Shown here: piece by piece, positions 34,001 to 47,140 of the stretch
How positions within the stretch are numbered: the stretch's first letter is position 1
Layout: every line of letters starts with the position of its first letter
NCBI RefSeq assembly: GCF_041260155.1
Contig: NC_091936.1
Span: forward strand, 42,438,963-42,502,962
Direction of reading: 5' to 3'
Length of the DNA: 64,000 nucleotides
DNA from: Ptychodera flava
Taxonomy: Eukaryota; Hemichordata; Enteropneusta; Ptychoderidae
The notes under the pieces: model-generated
Seen by the model: only the letters and a program-made list of their open reading frames with translations
The model's database searches: none
What the model was told of the DNA's origin: nothing
Program-made: the position numbers and the translations under genes

Positions 34001-36250
34001 TGTTACGTGAGAAAAAATGGTGAAGTCGGCGATTTTCTTGAAAATAAAATTTAGTACAAAAACATAAGTAATCACTAATTTAAGTAAAGGACAGAGTACA
34101 AATTGTATAAGTTCTCAGGCTACTTATGTCAGCTTGGGACAGCACAAAGCTTCAGAGTTGAGTAGACAGTGAGATAGACCGATGAGTGAACAGTCCTTGG
34201 CTTGCGGATTTGAGGGGGGGGGGGGGGTCCAGGCAAAGTCAACAGTACAAATCCAGCGTGGCTATGAAGGTTTTGAAAAGTCTTGAAATTATAATACTGT
34301 TGGAGTGATCACAAACTTTTTTGAAGTAATGTAAGTGAAACAATCTCAAAGTCTGACTGAAAAGTATGCCTCCCCCATTAATAAATGATTTAATCTAGAG
34401 AGTATGTGAACAATCTAGAACTTCTATTGATATGCTAATTTGTAGTAAAAACGGCTGATTGAATTTCCATAAAATCTTAAACATAACTAATTGGCTTCAA
34501 TTTCAAGGATGACAGTGACCTTAAAATGTTCCAGACTAATTTAACTCATTTTATGATTGCAGTAAAATGACCTATATAAAACATCCCTCTTAATTCTTAT
34601 TAATTAGATAAGGACCAGAATAACGAGCATGGAGTGGTTTGCCAGGAACCGGAAGAAGAACAAGAACCTTTTGACAAGGTTCAAACTTCCGTTTTCAGGA
34701 GTTTTTAACTTATTTGGCTTTCATGGACCACGGAGACGATTAAAGGTTTCCTCCGGTAATTCACACGCCTTGGAAAGTTTGGAATGAATCTGACGAGTAT
34801 TACAAAATATTCAGACAATCATTGTTGTCTGATACGATTTATCTTTGAAAAGTTTGAGTGGACTATCCTTACAGCGAAGAGGAAAAATGAATTCCTTCAT
34901 CCCACTGCTTCTCTGTGTCAAAATAGTATGTCGTAATCATATTTTTCAAAGTCTGATAAAATCGCTCGAGAGCACTCTGACTTTCTGGGGGAAGGCAGGG
35001 GCCTAATCTGTTTAATGTTTAGCTGATGCATTACTTGTTTCAATAAATTCCGGATATAAAGTCTTAGCCTTGATCTGACCGGATGCATTTTGGAAGGCCA
35101 AATAAAGTAAAAAAAATGACTAAAGCTCTCACTATAGTCTTTCCCTATGCCTGAGACTAGGCCATTAAAATGACTGAGAATTTCGTGATAAGTCTTCCTG
35201 ACTCCTTAATGACCAGCAAAGGGGGTTCATGGGCAAGGAGCAACATATCAGCACCATAGGGCTTTCTAACCACTATTTGATTGTTTTGTGGCTATTGAAC
35301 CACTCTTTTTTGGGAGTGGAGATTTAGCCGAGCGGTTCTCTCTGTGGCCTCTCCGCTAGGCGACTGATGCCGTATGTTGTGGGTTCGAACCCGATTGAAA
35401 ACTAGCCGTATTTTATAGTCCAATCTTCATCAACCAAGCCATCTGGAGGTCTCCAGTTGCGCATGAGAATACCAGAGTTTGTATAATAACAAACAGGGCT
35501 ATCCGAGGTTTCATCTTCGTCAACAACCCTGTCAAGCAAAACAAAATGTCTGGTCGTTGTGTTGTTCCGCATTAAGATTTGATCCAGAAAATGTCTGACG
35601 CTGATCAGCAGAAGTTTTGCTGGAAGCGTCTAATCCACTTGGTATAACGGATTGACCAGTATCAAACACTTGACTGAGAAAGATGTCATTGAAGTCAACG
35701 TCTGTGCGTCATTTTTGAGAATATTTTGATTCTCTGAAGTTTCGTTGACATTGCTTGAGTAACAGCACATGCAGGATACATTAAGAATTTCCTGCTCAAT
35801 TGGCTCTGGATCCTAATTTAAACTTGGGTTATCGGTCACAAGTGTATTTTAAAGACCTTGCCCTCAGCAAGGTCGTTTCCAAGAAGAAGGTGAATCCCTT
35901 CAAAATGCAAAAATGCCTTGTACCTAAAGTCACAGGTCCAGAAACAAAGTCTGAAGACAAATAGACATAAAAGAGAGGAACAGGAATGTAGTCACTACAA
36001 TATACTCCTTAATAATAACTGTAGAACCTGATGACTTTTCAGAATAAGGCAGGGTATCTGCCACAATAGCGACTGGAGGCCCTGATCTCTTAAAATCCTG
36101 ACAGGGGTAGCGGAAGACAAATTACTTGAAAGTAATATTAAACCATCGTGAATAAATGGTTTCTAATGTCATAATGCTATCTTGAGAAGAATTGACCTTC
36201 ACCTCATTGATTTGAGATAAGGGGGTTTAACATCAGAAAATGTGTTGCAC
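34001..36250 (-). mobile_element. Ty3/gypsy LTR retrotransposon fossil, incomplete and broken
   Basis: Minus-strand element. Its LTR occupies 34001-34583 (TGTTACGTGAG ... ATAAAACA) and is bordered inside by a purine-rich tract (AATTAAGAGGGA on the minus strand). Recognisable parts are an integrase C-terminal-like stretch near 34600-34680 (VLLPVPGKPLHARYSGPYL) and a protease-like stretch near 35850-36130 (PVRILRDQGA; LLLGNDLAEGKV). No second LTR is seen and the right limit is uncertain. Many breaks; an old dead copy, carrying a SINE-like insertion. A diverged solo LTR of the same kind lies at 7899-8493. Confidence 0.75.
35318..35470 (+). mobile_element. tRNA-derived SINE-like insertion
   Basis: The head has an A box (TAGCCGAGCGG, near 35325) and a B box (GGGTTCGAACCCG, near 35382), like a leucine/serine-type tRNA, followed by a non-tRNA body (CCAATCTTCATCAACCAAGC). 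It interrupts the LTR fossil. The 3' limit is a guess and no clear duplication is seen. Acceptor-stem pairing is poor, so a working tRNA gene is unlikely. Confidence 0.6.
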
Positions 36251-39200
36251 ACATCATAAGATTCTAATTGAGATGATGAAAAAATAGTTCCAGTAGGCTG
36301 AGATCCACTTTGACCACTTTTGACCAGCATGAACGCTCGAACGAAAGGTATTGTTTAGAATAAATTCTTCCTTTAGTTACTGTTCCTCTCCGTCGATATT
36401 TTACCCGCTTCTCAACATTAGGGAAATGGCGTTGATGTGCCCTATGTCTTCGATATAATACACTGATTGACGAATGGACGTTATGCGAGGCTTTTATAAG
36501 CAAACTATAAAACAAAGGTATTACAGTACATGATGTAATGTCTCTCTCAGTCTATAGTTAGGGATGTTGTTAACATCCCGTTTTTCAATGTTTCAAGTAA
36601 AGCGATTTACTGAGTTCTGAACCACCATCGGACTCTGGCTACACCTAAAGCACACTGTCTTATGACAGCTCAAGAAATACTCGACCAAATAAGAGTTGTG
36701 TTCTGACAATGCACTCCACTTTGTAATTCCCCAGCGTTGATCATCTCTCCCAACTTAATTTCTCGAAGACTAATACCAGAAATATGTGGCATTTGCATAA
36801 TTCTTTACTATTTCATGCATAGTTCGGATACAGATCAAGAAAGAGGATATTGCTAAATATCTATATAGAATACAGTCCTCGGAACTGCGCTCAAAGGTCG
36901 TATGGGACCCTTTCGGCCAATGTAAACACTGTATCCAAGGTACGATGGTGATTGATGAAAGTTAAAACATGTCTGTCATAATCGTTGTCGTATAATTTAC
37001 ATGTTGCAGCTATGGCGATGAGGTGCATCTAGACATCATGCACGAAATACATTGTTTGTAAAAAAAAACTCGCTCAGGTGCAGTTCCGACGACCGTTTCC
37101 CTTTAAGAGGTAGGTATGATGTAACAATGACTGACCGAAAACAGAAAAACTAGTAATAGAAACATCTGCGTCCATTTCTGACCCAAAATGATTGAAATAT
37201 CGTTCTGAGCTCCAAGCGTTCAGAAGACTTTGGAAATTTGATTAAATAATCACTATTATGATTTGAGCTTGCTTTGTAAGTTTTTCATAATAGTTCCTTC
37301 GGTTAAATCACCCCGATTTGACAAGTTGTATGCAAAATAATGATGCTGGTGACTGAGTCATGAACAATATACTCTAAAAAGTTGATATTACTCAAAGCAG
37401 CACGTCTCCATCTAGACTATGACTTTTCCCTTTAGCAATTAAGACTGCTTCAAATCTTTGCATCTTATATCTCAAAGAGACACTGAGTTCTTCACAATCT
37501 AAGAATTGTGGCCCAACTTTGCTCGGCGGTACTTATCTGTGTTTAGATTACTATATGTACAAATCCTAATTGATTGATTATTTACAAACAAATATGTCTT
37601 TCACGCATAGCTCTGACGCCAGCCACCCTTCAAACTTTAACTTTTTCCTCCTTTGATGTCACGAATAATTCGGATGTAATGTACAAAGTCACTTGATGTA
37701 ATATCAGGCACGTACTTCAGGTTTTGTATTGTTGTTCCGCATATTGTTGATACCTGAAAATAACAAAAAATTACTGTTGGAGTTCTGTTAACCATACATC
37801 TAGAGCAATTGAAATTTTGGCAGGGCCAGTGACTTATCTTTGCCGCTTTTGTATTTCAACACATGCATCATACTCAAAGGGATATAAGCTGTAACTTGTG
37901 ACCAGTTTTTCAGTATTCTACTTCCGTATATCAACTACCCTATCTGACCCTAATCCGTTAGAAGTCATGCTGAAATTTCGAGTATTTTGTCAACACGTCT
38001 TGTATGTGTGTAAAGATTATCGTGTATATTTTAAAAATGGATTCTAGTCCGGACTTGAATACATTTTTCAAGAATAACAATTGGAATTATACTCATATAG
38101 GCTGTGCTGATATGCTAAATACTCGTCATTGAATTACAGTTTGGAGATTCAATGCAAAACGCGTAGGGAAACCAAAAAAACAAAAGTTCTGAAAAAAAGC
38201 CAAAAGATACAGCTTGGAGCTTAATCACATTACACCATTACCATAATTTGCTCAGAATGTTGCGATTGTAAACAAAATTTTCGTCGAACAAACAAGAGAG
38301 CGAGGGCATACGGCTCATTAACTTACGCCATTTTGCGCTTGTTTTTTAAAACAAAGGAATCATGCAAAGAATGACCCTCTATGAAAATGGGTTATACGAA
38401 GCGAAGCTCTTTCCTATCCCTATTTGCGCTCGCACTCCGCAGCGCTAAAATTAGGAGCGTGCGGATGCTGAAAGGGTAACTGACAGCGACTGTGAAAAAA
38501 GGAAGAAGCTAATATTTGATATTACCGAACAGACCCGATCTGACCTCCATGCAGAAGTTACATCTTTTGTCGTTCCACCCCTCCTGCAATGGTATCGTCC
38601 TGTCTAACGTTGTTGGATACTGTGTGCGTACGCATTACACTCTCAGACGTTCGAGCCGGCAGCTTCAAAGGTATGTTTGAATTTTTTCCTGTAAACTTGT
38701 TCTGTCTTCGAAGCATAGAAAACTTGCAATAATGATCGGCAGATCTGGCTGTAACATCGATGAGCGTACTCTATGTCGATTTTAGCTAATGTTTTATCTA
38801 TTAAAATGTGTCTGTTTGAAAGCGGCACGTCAGCGTTGACGACCCTGTCACCTGCAGCTTGGTTGATGGTGTTCCTTAAGTGATCTGTTTGAACATTTGT
38901 GGGAATGATCTCTTCGCCCAGGCTTCTTCAAAAAATTAAACCGGTGGAAACGTTTATAGATGACAGGACCTTTGAAAAGTGATTCTTTTAGACTCTATTT
39001 CCCAAATGGCAGGTGCTTGCAAACACACATTTCTGTTTCGTAGTTTATTTACATATAGGCCAAATTTGACTACAGTGTTATATTCTTCTGTCTGATGATT
39101 GCAGAATGCATGAAGCTTAAGTAACAGATATCATTACTTTGTATACTTGAAGTAACTTTGTGTTATTATTTATAACGCTCTTGTTCCAAGTCGATCTCAC

Positions 39201-39361
39201 CTCCAATCCCGAAATAAAATTTTAGGCTGATTGGCAACGTTTTGATATGACTTGCATATCTTTATCAAGCCAGTGACAAAAATAGGCACGCATGCGCAAG
39301 ATGAACAAGAGGGTGAAACCAAAAAAAACTATAGGGGGTGGAGACATGAAAATATAAGAAA
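36250..39361. other. Intergenic stretch, nothing recognised
   Basis: Open frames here are short and lack domain motifs or splice neighbours. Near 36330-36450 a basic frame on the minus strand (YRRRGTVTKGRIY) may belong to the adjoining fossil; this is uncertain. Confidence 0.5.
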
Positions 39362-39655
39362 CTAGTCGTGTATTGAAGTCGGCTCGTAATCATTCAGTCC
39401 ATTAGGATACATTGTGTCGGCCCTATGTATCCAGAGACTTTCCAGCTCTTTGAACAAATTCGCGTTAGGGACATGACATAAAAGTGTGGCTGAGAGAGCA
39501 TTATCTTGGAGAGTATGTCCTGGTGGTTGAAAATGTGGAACAACATATGGTGATCTGTCCGCTCTACTTGTTTTAATGTTGGAACGATGACCATTCAATC
39601 TTAAGTGGAAGGGTTGGGTTGTTTTACCGATGTATTGGAAATCGTGTCATCTTGT
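39362..39655 (-). mobile_element. Penelope-like element fragment (GIY-YIG end)
   Basis: Minus strand: FQYIGKTTQPFHLRLNGHRS, then SPYVVPHFQPPGHTLQDNAL and a late ESLWIHRADTMYPNGLN. The YIG ... R ... GHRS pattern and the HF-x3-GH block are those of the GIY-YIG endonuclease end of Penelope-like retroelements. No reverse transcriptase part is recognised. An incomplete old copy. Confidence 0.65.
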
Positions 39656-41289
39656 GTCATAAAGTTCAAAGAATCATTTCTTTGGAATTTAAACATAGGG
39701 AGATGATTAGTTTTCCTTCATATATGGTAGATATTGTTGCAGACGTGCTTCCATGGTATTGTTGTCACCAAAAGTGGCGGGATAGTGGTGGGTTAAGACG
39801 ATGAGACCGGCAACATCGACGTACAATATGCATTTAATAATCAGAAGCGTTAAAACACATTGATGTGCTCCCTGTAATTTCTGTTGAACACGGCTTACAT
39901 TACAGCCATAAGCCGCATCCGGAAAATCACTAACCGTCAAAAGATTTCTTCAAACTCCCTGTTTTATATAAAGCAGTGAAATTTATTTCTGAAAAGTGCA
40001 ACCTTGGTAGATAAACCATGTAATGTCTAGTCGCATGCTCCAAAGCTTGGATGTCTCCAAGGTTAGAGGTCAGACGAATTATTTTAGGGTTGATGGTTGA
40101 CACTTAAACGTCATTCTCCTTCATTCAAAGGAATACGAGTGTAATTTCTGCATTCAACAATACTTCCATACACCCTAATCTATTTTGAGCAACTACTCTT
40201 CGCTGACACACGTTGTACTTCATCTTTGTTTGACACAGTTGGTACATGACAAACGTAACTTAATTGTTACACAGTATGTCGTTTCATACATTTCCCCTAT
40301 GTTTCCTAAACTTTATCATATACCTATGCCCATATCGCTCCCTTCAGATGACGTTTACCATAAAATATCAGCAATGATACATTACGGTAAACGACGAGAG
40401 ACGCATGTTAACGTCATCGGTTATAGGGTATTTTAGAGGACAAGGGACAATATTTAGGGAAGTTAAATACAGGAATGATAGGCGCAAGTGGCTCACTGAT
40501 ATGATACGCATGTGTCACTGCAGCACGATTATAAGAATAAAAGCTTTGACCGCATTTTTGCTGCCATTGCAATCCAATGATTATTGTGATTGCGTCATCG
40601 TTTATCACAGCCAAGCTTCAATAGATGTTACTTTGAGCAAGATAGCAATAAATTTATAAAACTACTACAGTGGCGTTTGATTGCGTGTCCGGTTTGCTTT
40701 GCAGTACTCAACAAGTCTACATGTTGCTTATCACTAGGAAAGTCAACATTTGCAACAAGTTATCTTTGATATCAGATTACGGCGAACTTTTCTCCATGCA
40801 CTGTCTGCAATCACTTCCAGGTCTTTATTTTAATTTTAGGAACTTTATGAATGAGAATATACAGGTATACACAGGCGAACTAGACGTTAATAGTCTAAAA
40901 ATATGATATTATTTTGGTAATTATTAAAAATAATAAATCGTAATTATGAAACATTGGTATCATAAAAAACAAGTAAGTATTTCATCAGGGTTGCGTACAT
41001 AAAAGGGAAAGGTGCCAGCTTACACAGCCAGTCCTCTCTACATGGCTTTGAAAACTCTAATTTGCTCGCTCCGACCATTTAAATTGCTGTACCTCCGCTA
41101 CATGGTTGATAAACTGGCCATCACATCTGCCTTGTTTTGCCCTTCTTAATTGTCGCCTTGTGAAACTATCGCTCTCCAAATGTTGTGCAAAATCCTGTAA
41201 TACCTTTTCTCAAAGTCTTGGCCCATGTTCATAGAAACATCCAAGAATCTCAGCTGGAGTCCGATGCCATTGACTATTAGCACACATCA
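39656..41289. other. Intergenic DNA with one dispersed repeat
   Basis: 40318-40438 matches 51482-51596 (both begin CATATACC and share ATGACGTTTACC- and AACGTCATC-type blocks that pair as a foldback). The rest shows no gene or element. Confidence 0.55.
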
Positions 41290-42020
41290 TATAGTCTGAC
41301 CACAGGCGGCCCAGATACTACAGCAAAAAACAGGATGGTTGGACAGTCTCATATACATTACGTTTACTTTTTTGTACGTCTCACACAAGTTTGTAGATAC
41401 ATTGTAGATAAAAAGAACCGACTCATTTGAGTGAAATACAAATCATGTAACTCTCCACTCCACTGTTTATCTTTGTGTGTCTCGACAGATTGGCATCAGT
41501 ACGTATACGTTGTATTATGGTTTGTTTAGCCAGAGTGCTGTCCTAATTAACTTCGGTCTCTACTATCAGCTCGATAACTAATTTTAGCAATTCCCTTGTG
41601 TGTTCTATCCAGACACTCAAATGACTCTTTCTTTTTATCTACAATGTTATCTACAAAACTTGTGTGCCACGTACAAAAAAGTAAACGTAATGTATATGAG
41701 ACTGTTCAACCATCCTGTTTTTTGCTGTATTAATAAGCTTATTTTTGAATTTTTCTCATTGTTATCTCTATCAATTCCTATCCTTTTCTTCGTACAGTCC
41801 CTCTATGGATAGAGGGACTGTGTCTTCATGCTCTAACTGATCGGAGTAAATAAATAAATGGTTATATAACCCAACCAAGCCTCTTGACTTTATTGATTTT
41901 ACACCCCATTACAAGGACAGAGCATGAAGAAAAGGAGAGGAATGACAGAGAAAACTGAAAAAAAACAACTCAATAATAAGCTTATTAATAGTCTGGGCCG
42001 CCTGTGGTCTGACATCACAG
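41290..42020. repeat. Large foldback with a second foldback inserted in its right arm
   Basis: Left arm 41290-41412 is repeated, inverted and nearly identical, at 41630-41727 and then 41995-42020. The shared blocks include CAGCAAAAAACAGGATGGTT and TCATATACATTACGTTTAC, then GGCGGCCCAGA. The right arm is split by a block of about 260 bases whose own ends are inverted (CCTATCCTTTTCTTC / GAAGAAAAGGAGAGG, and CTTCATGCTCT / AGAGCATGAAG), with ATTAAT at each junction. Nested MITE-like elements; no coding capacity. Confidence 0.8.
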
Positions 42021-42396
42021 TGTTCAACCAATGAAACTTAGTAACCTGTGCCTGATGACCCTAATGGCTGTGTGCAGAGGTCAACAATAGCACTGATACA
42101 TTATCAAAAGTACATGATGCGATGAAACGATTCAAGTGCCATGTAATGTATCAAGTTATATGAGGAAGCAAAACAACAGGTATGGATCATTCTAACATAC
42201 CTGATAAACGACCAACTTTAACATTGCTTAGTTATATTATCGGTTCCGACAGTGTATGTCCCGAAATCAGTGATTCTACAATTGGCCTTGAGGGAAGATG
42301 ATCTAAGAGCTTCTATCGGTGTATTGTCCATTATTCTGAAATATAAAATCTGACCTTAAAATACCTGACGAGTGTATGTACATGTATGTATGTATA

Positions 42397-42440
42397 TATG
42401 TTATATATATATATATAATATATATATAATATATATTATA

Positions 42441-42473
<33 letters not shown>
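42397..42473. repeat. AT-rich dinucleotide repeat
   Basis: (AT)n with ATATAATATATATT variants, self-complementary. About 240 bases upstream of the first possible gene B exon. Confidence 0.9.
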
Positions 42474-42481
<8 letters not shown>

Positions 42482-42729
42482 GATGACGACGCTTTGAAAC
42501 CAACTCAGGTCGTTTGTTGAACAGCGTTGATTTGTCAGGTTTGATTTTTTTGCGTCTCTAAAAGAAAAAGATTACATGTCTTGCTCATGTTAAAGTAACT
42601 TGATGATCTGCCAATAATTGACCATGATATAGCAAAGTCCTAGTCCTTGTTCTGGAGATAAAAAAATTAATTTTGACTGTTCATTACCGTTGTCATATGT
42701 TTTGTTATAGAATGATTGCATGTTACTAG

Positions 42730-42896
42730 CGAAGCTCGTTTTGAAGTTGTTACCAATGACGCCTATGTTAACCTCCTCATTGTCTCCTGTGAGACTTTTA
42801 CTTTGTACATAACACTCCAAAGTCACAATTCAAATCTTGGCAATTACGAAGATCTGGGCGATCTTTACGTTGTTTCCGGCGATTGCCCTCTGTTAT
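42730..42896 (+). CDS. Possible gene B exon: half of a cadherin-like repeat
   Basis: EARFEVVTNDAYVNLLIV, then ETFTLYITLQSHN, then LYVVSGDCPLL follows the cadherin order F-x-V ... T-L-Y-x-L ... V-x-D-x2-P. A donor GTGATT after position 42896 would give phase 1, matching the next exon. The acceptor is unclear: the good one (TTGTTATAG, 42710) puts a stop in frame, and the next AG is at 42729. It could be a damaged exon. Confidence 0.45.
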
Positions 42897-43374
42897 GTGA
42901 TTTGATTATACAGGCCATATTCTCCATGCAACTGTAGCTCACTTTAATTGTGTTTCTATTGATAATCCTGTGTAGCCCAGATTCCTTTGAGAAGTGTTGA
43001 TCAACAAGACGAAGGAATTGCTTGACAATGATAGTTTCAAAGTTTGGTTTCTTCAGTAACATGATAAGTTTCAAGATTTCGTCGCTAGTCTTCTGTGCAT
43101 GGCTCAGCCTCCAAGAAAACAAAGCTGATACAACCTTACATAAAAGTGAGTCAAATATGTATTTCTCTGAGGGATTTTTTCTCAAATAGACCAATGTTTT
43201 ACACGTTTCAATTTACTATTTTTTATCTTTGAAAAAATATACCCGACTCTCGCAAAATGTATCTGTTCACTCTGCTGCTATGGTTGTACCCATACATACA
43301 CGTAGATACATAGATACAGATACATAGATACATTATACATACACACATAGATAGATAGATAGATAGATAGATAG

Positions 43375-43468
<94 letters not shown>

Positions 43469-46400
43469 CATAGATAGATAGATAGATACATTATACATAC
43501 ATGTACATACACATAATTTCAAACCGAGAAAGACTGCAATGGTAATGCTAGGCGTTGCCCTATTGCTATGCAAATGCTACAATTACAAACATTGTACTTT
43601 ACTGGTAAATGTAATTATCATTTACAATTTTCGTTGTAGATCGTGACATTTGTGGTACGTTGGTCGAAGGAAGTTCCTTTTCAAAGAAACTGACAGAGGT
43701 ATTTGTTAACCATTGTAATCCAAATTGTTCTTCTGTCTTAATATGTTGACGTTTAAAAAATTAATTCTTTTAACTAACTAGTACTCTTGAAAATATCAAT
43801 GTCTAAGTGGCATCGCGCTTTTGTAAAAGAGGTACATTTTGTTCAAACCACGTTTACAAGATAATAATTCTATCAGACGAGATTCCTCGCGACTCGCGTG
43901 AGGTTTCTTTAGAATTGTTCGCGTGGCTTAATAACTGGAAATTATAGCATGACATGCTCTTTGAGTACCGCACCAAGTAAAAATGTGTGTACTAGTAACC
44001 CGCAAGTACTTCACTGTGATGCATTATATTGCCCAACCACTTTTCCGTATCAAGCAAGAGACTTGCACCATAACGATGTATTAAGAACGGAAGTGCGTTC
44101 TTACAAGCTCGTAGTTATAGAGGTTCCAATCTAATGCCAAATAACATTGTACACACTTTATCCGCTCTCGTTGCGCTCGTTTTTAATCATGCTAAAAGCT
44201 GGCACTCTTGTGGTTCATTGGTTGCTAGGTATTAAAGCCTGCACTGATGTGTGTAGTGCGACGGTGGCTGTTATATAATCAGAATAATAGCATGTTCTAT
44301 TTATGTGGTGACAGACATATTTCGTTAAATATTGGGATTTTGCTGCCAAAGTTCGGTACAAAATCTTAATATGAAATATGCCTACCCCCTCATTCCCCTT
44401 CCGCAAATGTACCCACTCCATCTTTTTCCGACCCGTAAAAAGCGGGCGCTTCGTAAGTTTAAAATCACGTGTAATCAATATTTAATTTCTAATTTCAATC
44501 AACTGTGAACATTGCTTAATATTGTCATCATTGTTATTGAGTGAACTCTGGAATGCCAAATGCCATACTTTGTAGGTCCGCGGGTAGTGCGGATGGCCAA
44601 GTAAAAATCAAATCTGTTTCGAAAGAAGAGATTCATTTGACGTTATTTTGAATCATGAATTAGCGTAAAGATATCAATTTTTATATAGCAGGGCGAATCT
44701 GGAAGTTACTGTTTGAAGTTTTTATACTAGAACAAATTTATGGAACAAAGTTTCAGCCTGTTACATCGTATGCATACATAATATTACGATGTCGACAGAT
44801 CGCGCCAAAAGGACCGGATCTTCACTAAATTTACCACTTTACTACTTATTCTCCCCACATCTCCGTCACAAATGGCCACGTCGCCTGCCTTTGTGATGAA
44901 ACATGAGGAAAAGGTCCCTTCCCTGCATTAGTATTAGGCCGAACGAAAAATTGTGCTGTTCCGATAACCCGACCTACCCTATTTTTTACCTGCCGACGCT
45001 AATTTTAGAGCTCGGGAAAAAAAGAAGAAAAAAACCCGTAAAATCACGCGTACGCTATTGGCATTTGATTTCTGCTTGAACGAGGACGGTCTTTTATTTT
45101 GTCCTTTTATATGTATGATACATTTTTCTGGAAATATTGTGGCCAGTGTTTGAACCGCCCTGAACTCCTGAAAAGTGCATATCTAAAAATAAAATATTTT
45201 GGAAAAAAAATCCAGCTGACCTACCTAGCCATTTTTGAAAACCATGTTATCGGAACAGCAAAATTTATTTATTTTTGGCCTTACATGGTCGACACTTGAA
45301 AATATGCAGACTTCAAATTCAAATGTAGAGTCACTTGTTTGAAATATAAATCATTCCTTCATCATTTGTTTACAGTGTTTTTGCGACCTTTTGATAGCTG
45401 AGGAAAGCTTTTGACATCGCAGCTGTAAACCATAAGTGCAAGCAAATAGCTATCATGACATTTCATAATAAAATTTTATGCTGGGACTTTGAGCTTTCTG
45501 ACTTGTGCATGGCCGCATGGGCTTTTGCTCGCATAGGTGTTGCTGTATACTCAACATAAAATAACACTCTGAAGCCAGTGGCATAATGAATGATAAATCA
45601 AAATAATTATTACCAAAAAGAGATGTTACAGGTCATCTCTGAGCTCAGTAAGGTTTCTGAGCAAGCGATCGAAAGTTTGATTTGGAAACACTCGACACAG
45701 AAGTTTCTCAACTTTGCTAATTTGCATGCTCCGCATTGCGTTACTCATTTCTTTGTGTTCGGCAACTTCTCAAAACAACATGGAGTAAGTTTCTTTCTCA
45801 GTTCAGCTCTATACAACTTCAAAAAAGAAAAAAAAACCAACTGATAACAGGCTTTTGGTACCAGTCATCACATAGAGACTACACGATTACAAGCAGATAA
45901 TTCAAACGTACCTGTGATATCGCTTCGGTGCCGTGCGTGTCGATCACGCTTGGGTCAAGGGTCATCGACAGGTTCCGTGGCGATGACCCTTGATCCGAAA
46001 GCGATCTGGATACGCTGTGCCAGAGCATGAGCACCGCGCTGCTGCGATATCACAGCTACAAACGAAGCTATGCTGTTATGGACAGACACAACAGCACTTG
46101 TATACGGAACCTTAGATTCCAACTGCTAATTTGCATACTCAGTGGCATTACGTTACTCATTTCTTTGTGTTCGGAAACTTCTAAAAACAACATGGAGTAA
46201 GTTTCTCTATCACAATACAATGTCAATGACGACAGCACTGCCTTACACCAAGTTCAGCACTATTTACCAGACTGAATGACAATCTCCATGAGTTGCAACA
46301 CAGCATGTACGGGCACCAATGGCATTATATTGACAGAGACGTCGAAGACTTCCAATGGATTATTAATTCCCAAAACATTGACAAACTCGTTCAAAACTGA

Positions 46401-47061
46401 AGCATGAATCGCTCTAGTTACATATCTTCATGGCAGTACGTCAATTTGGGCAGGATGGCTTGGATTAGAGGCTGGATGTCTCATACACTCAGAGCGAACA
46501 CTGCAGGACGTCACCACATCCACCACATTGCTACTACTCACTAACTGAATACATAGAATAAGAATCATATCACCAGTGGCGGCGCTCTACATATTGGTAT
46601 AATTTACATAACAAAGGACGCATTACATATTTTTCGCTACACAGCCATCTACGAAAAGGAACCACTGTCAATAAGTTTTTGATATTTTTGTGAAAAGGAA
46701 ATATGGTTTGAAACTTACGTTGAGGCAAAAAATTTAAAATCGACCTGCTTCAAGTTCTTCGTCGAAGATCTTAGCATATCACATGTACTGCATTGAAATT
46801 AATTGCTCACGCAACATGTCGAATCATCATTCGGTTAAAGAACATCAATCGACTTCGAGACTTGAAATCGTAAGAAACTGCACCATTCAAATCATCTGCT
46901 GGTAATTGGGTAGTCAGAACAGGCCGTGTGAAAGTTGCTGATGTGCTGCATTGAATAAGCTCTTTCTCTGATTGGTCCATTGTCACTATTCACAGCGATT
47001 TAGGGAGTCTATTTGTATTTTTTGCTCACGTGTTCACACACGTGAGCATATGTCGCAGCGA

Positions 47062-47140
<79 letters not shown>

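Noticed and set aside
35318-35400. Functional tRNA gene
   Set aside because: A and B boxes are present but the acceptor stem does not pair well and it lies in a dead retroelement; a SINE head is likelier.
42865-43194. A 109-residue minus-strand open frame
   Set aside because: No domain is recognised, it has no splice partners, and it overlaps a possible plus-strand cadherin exon.
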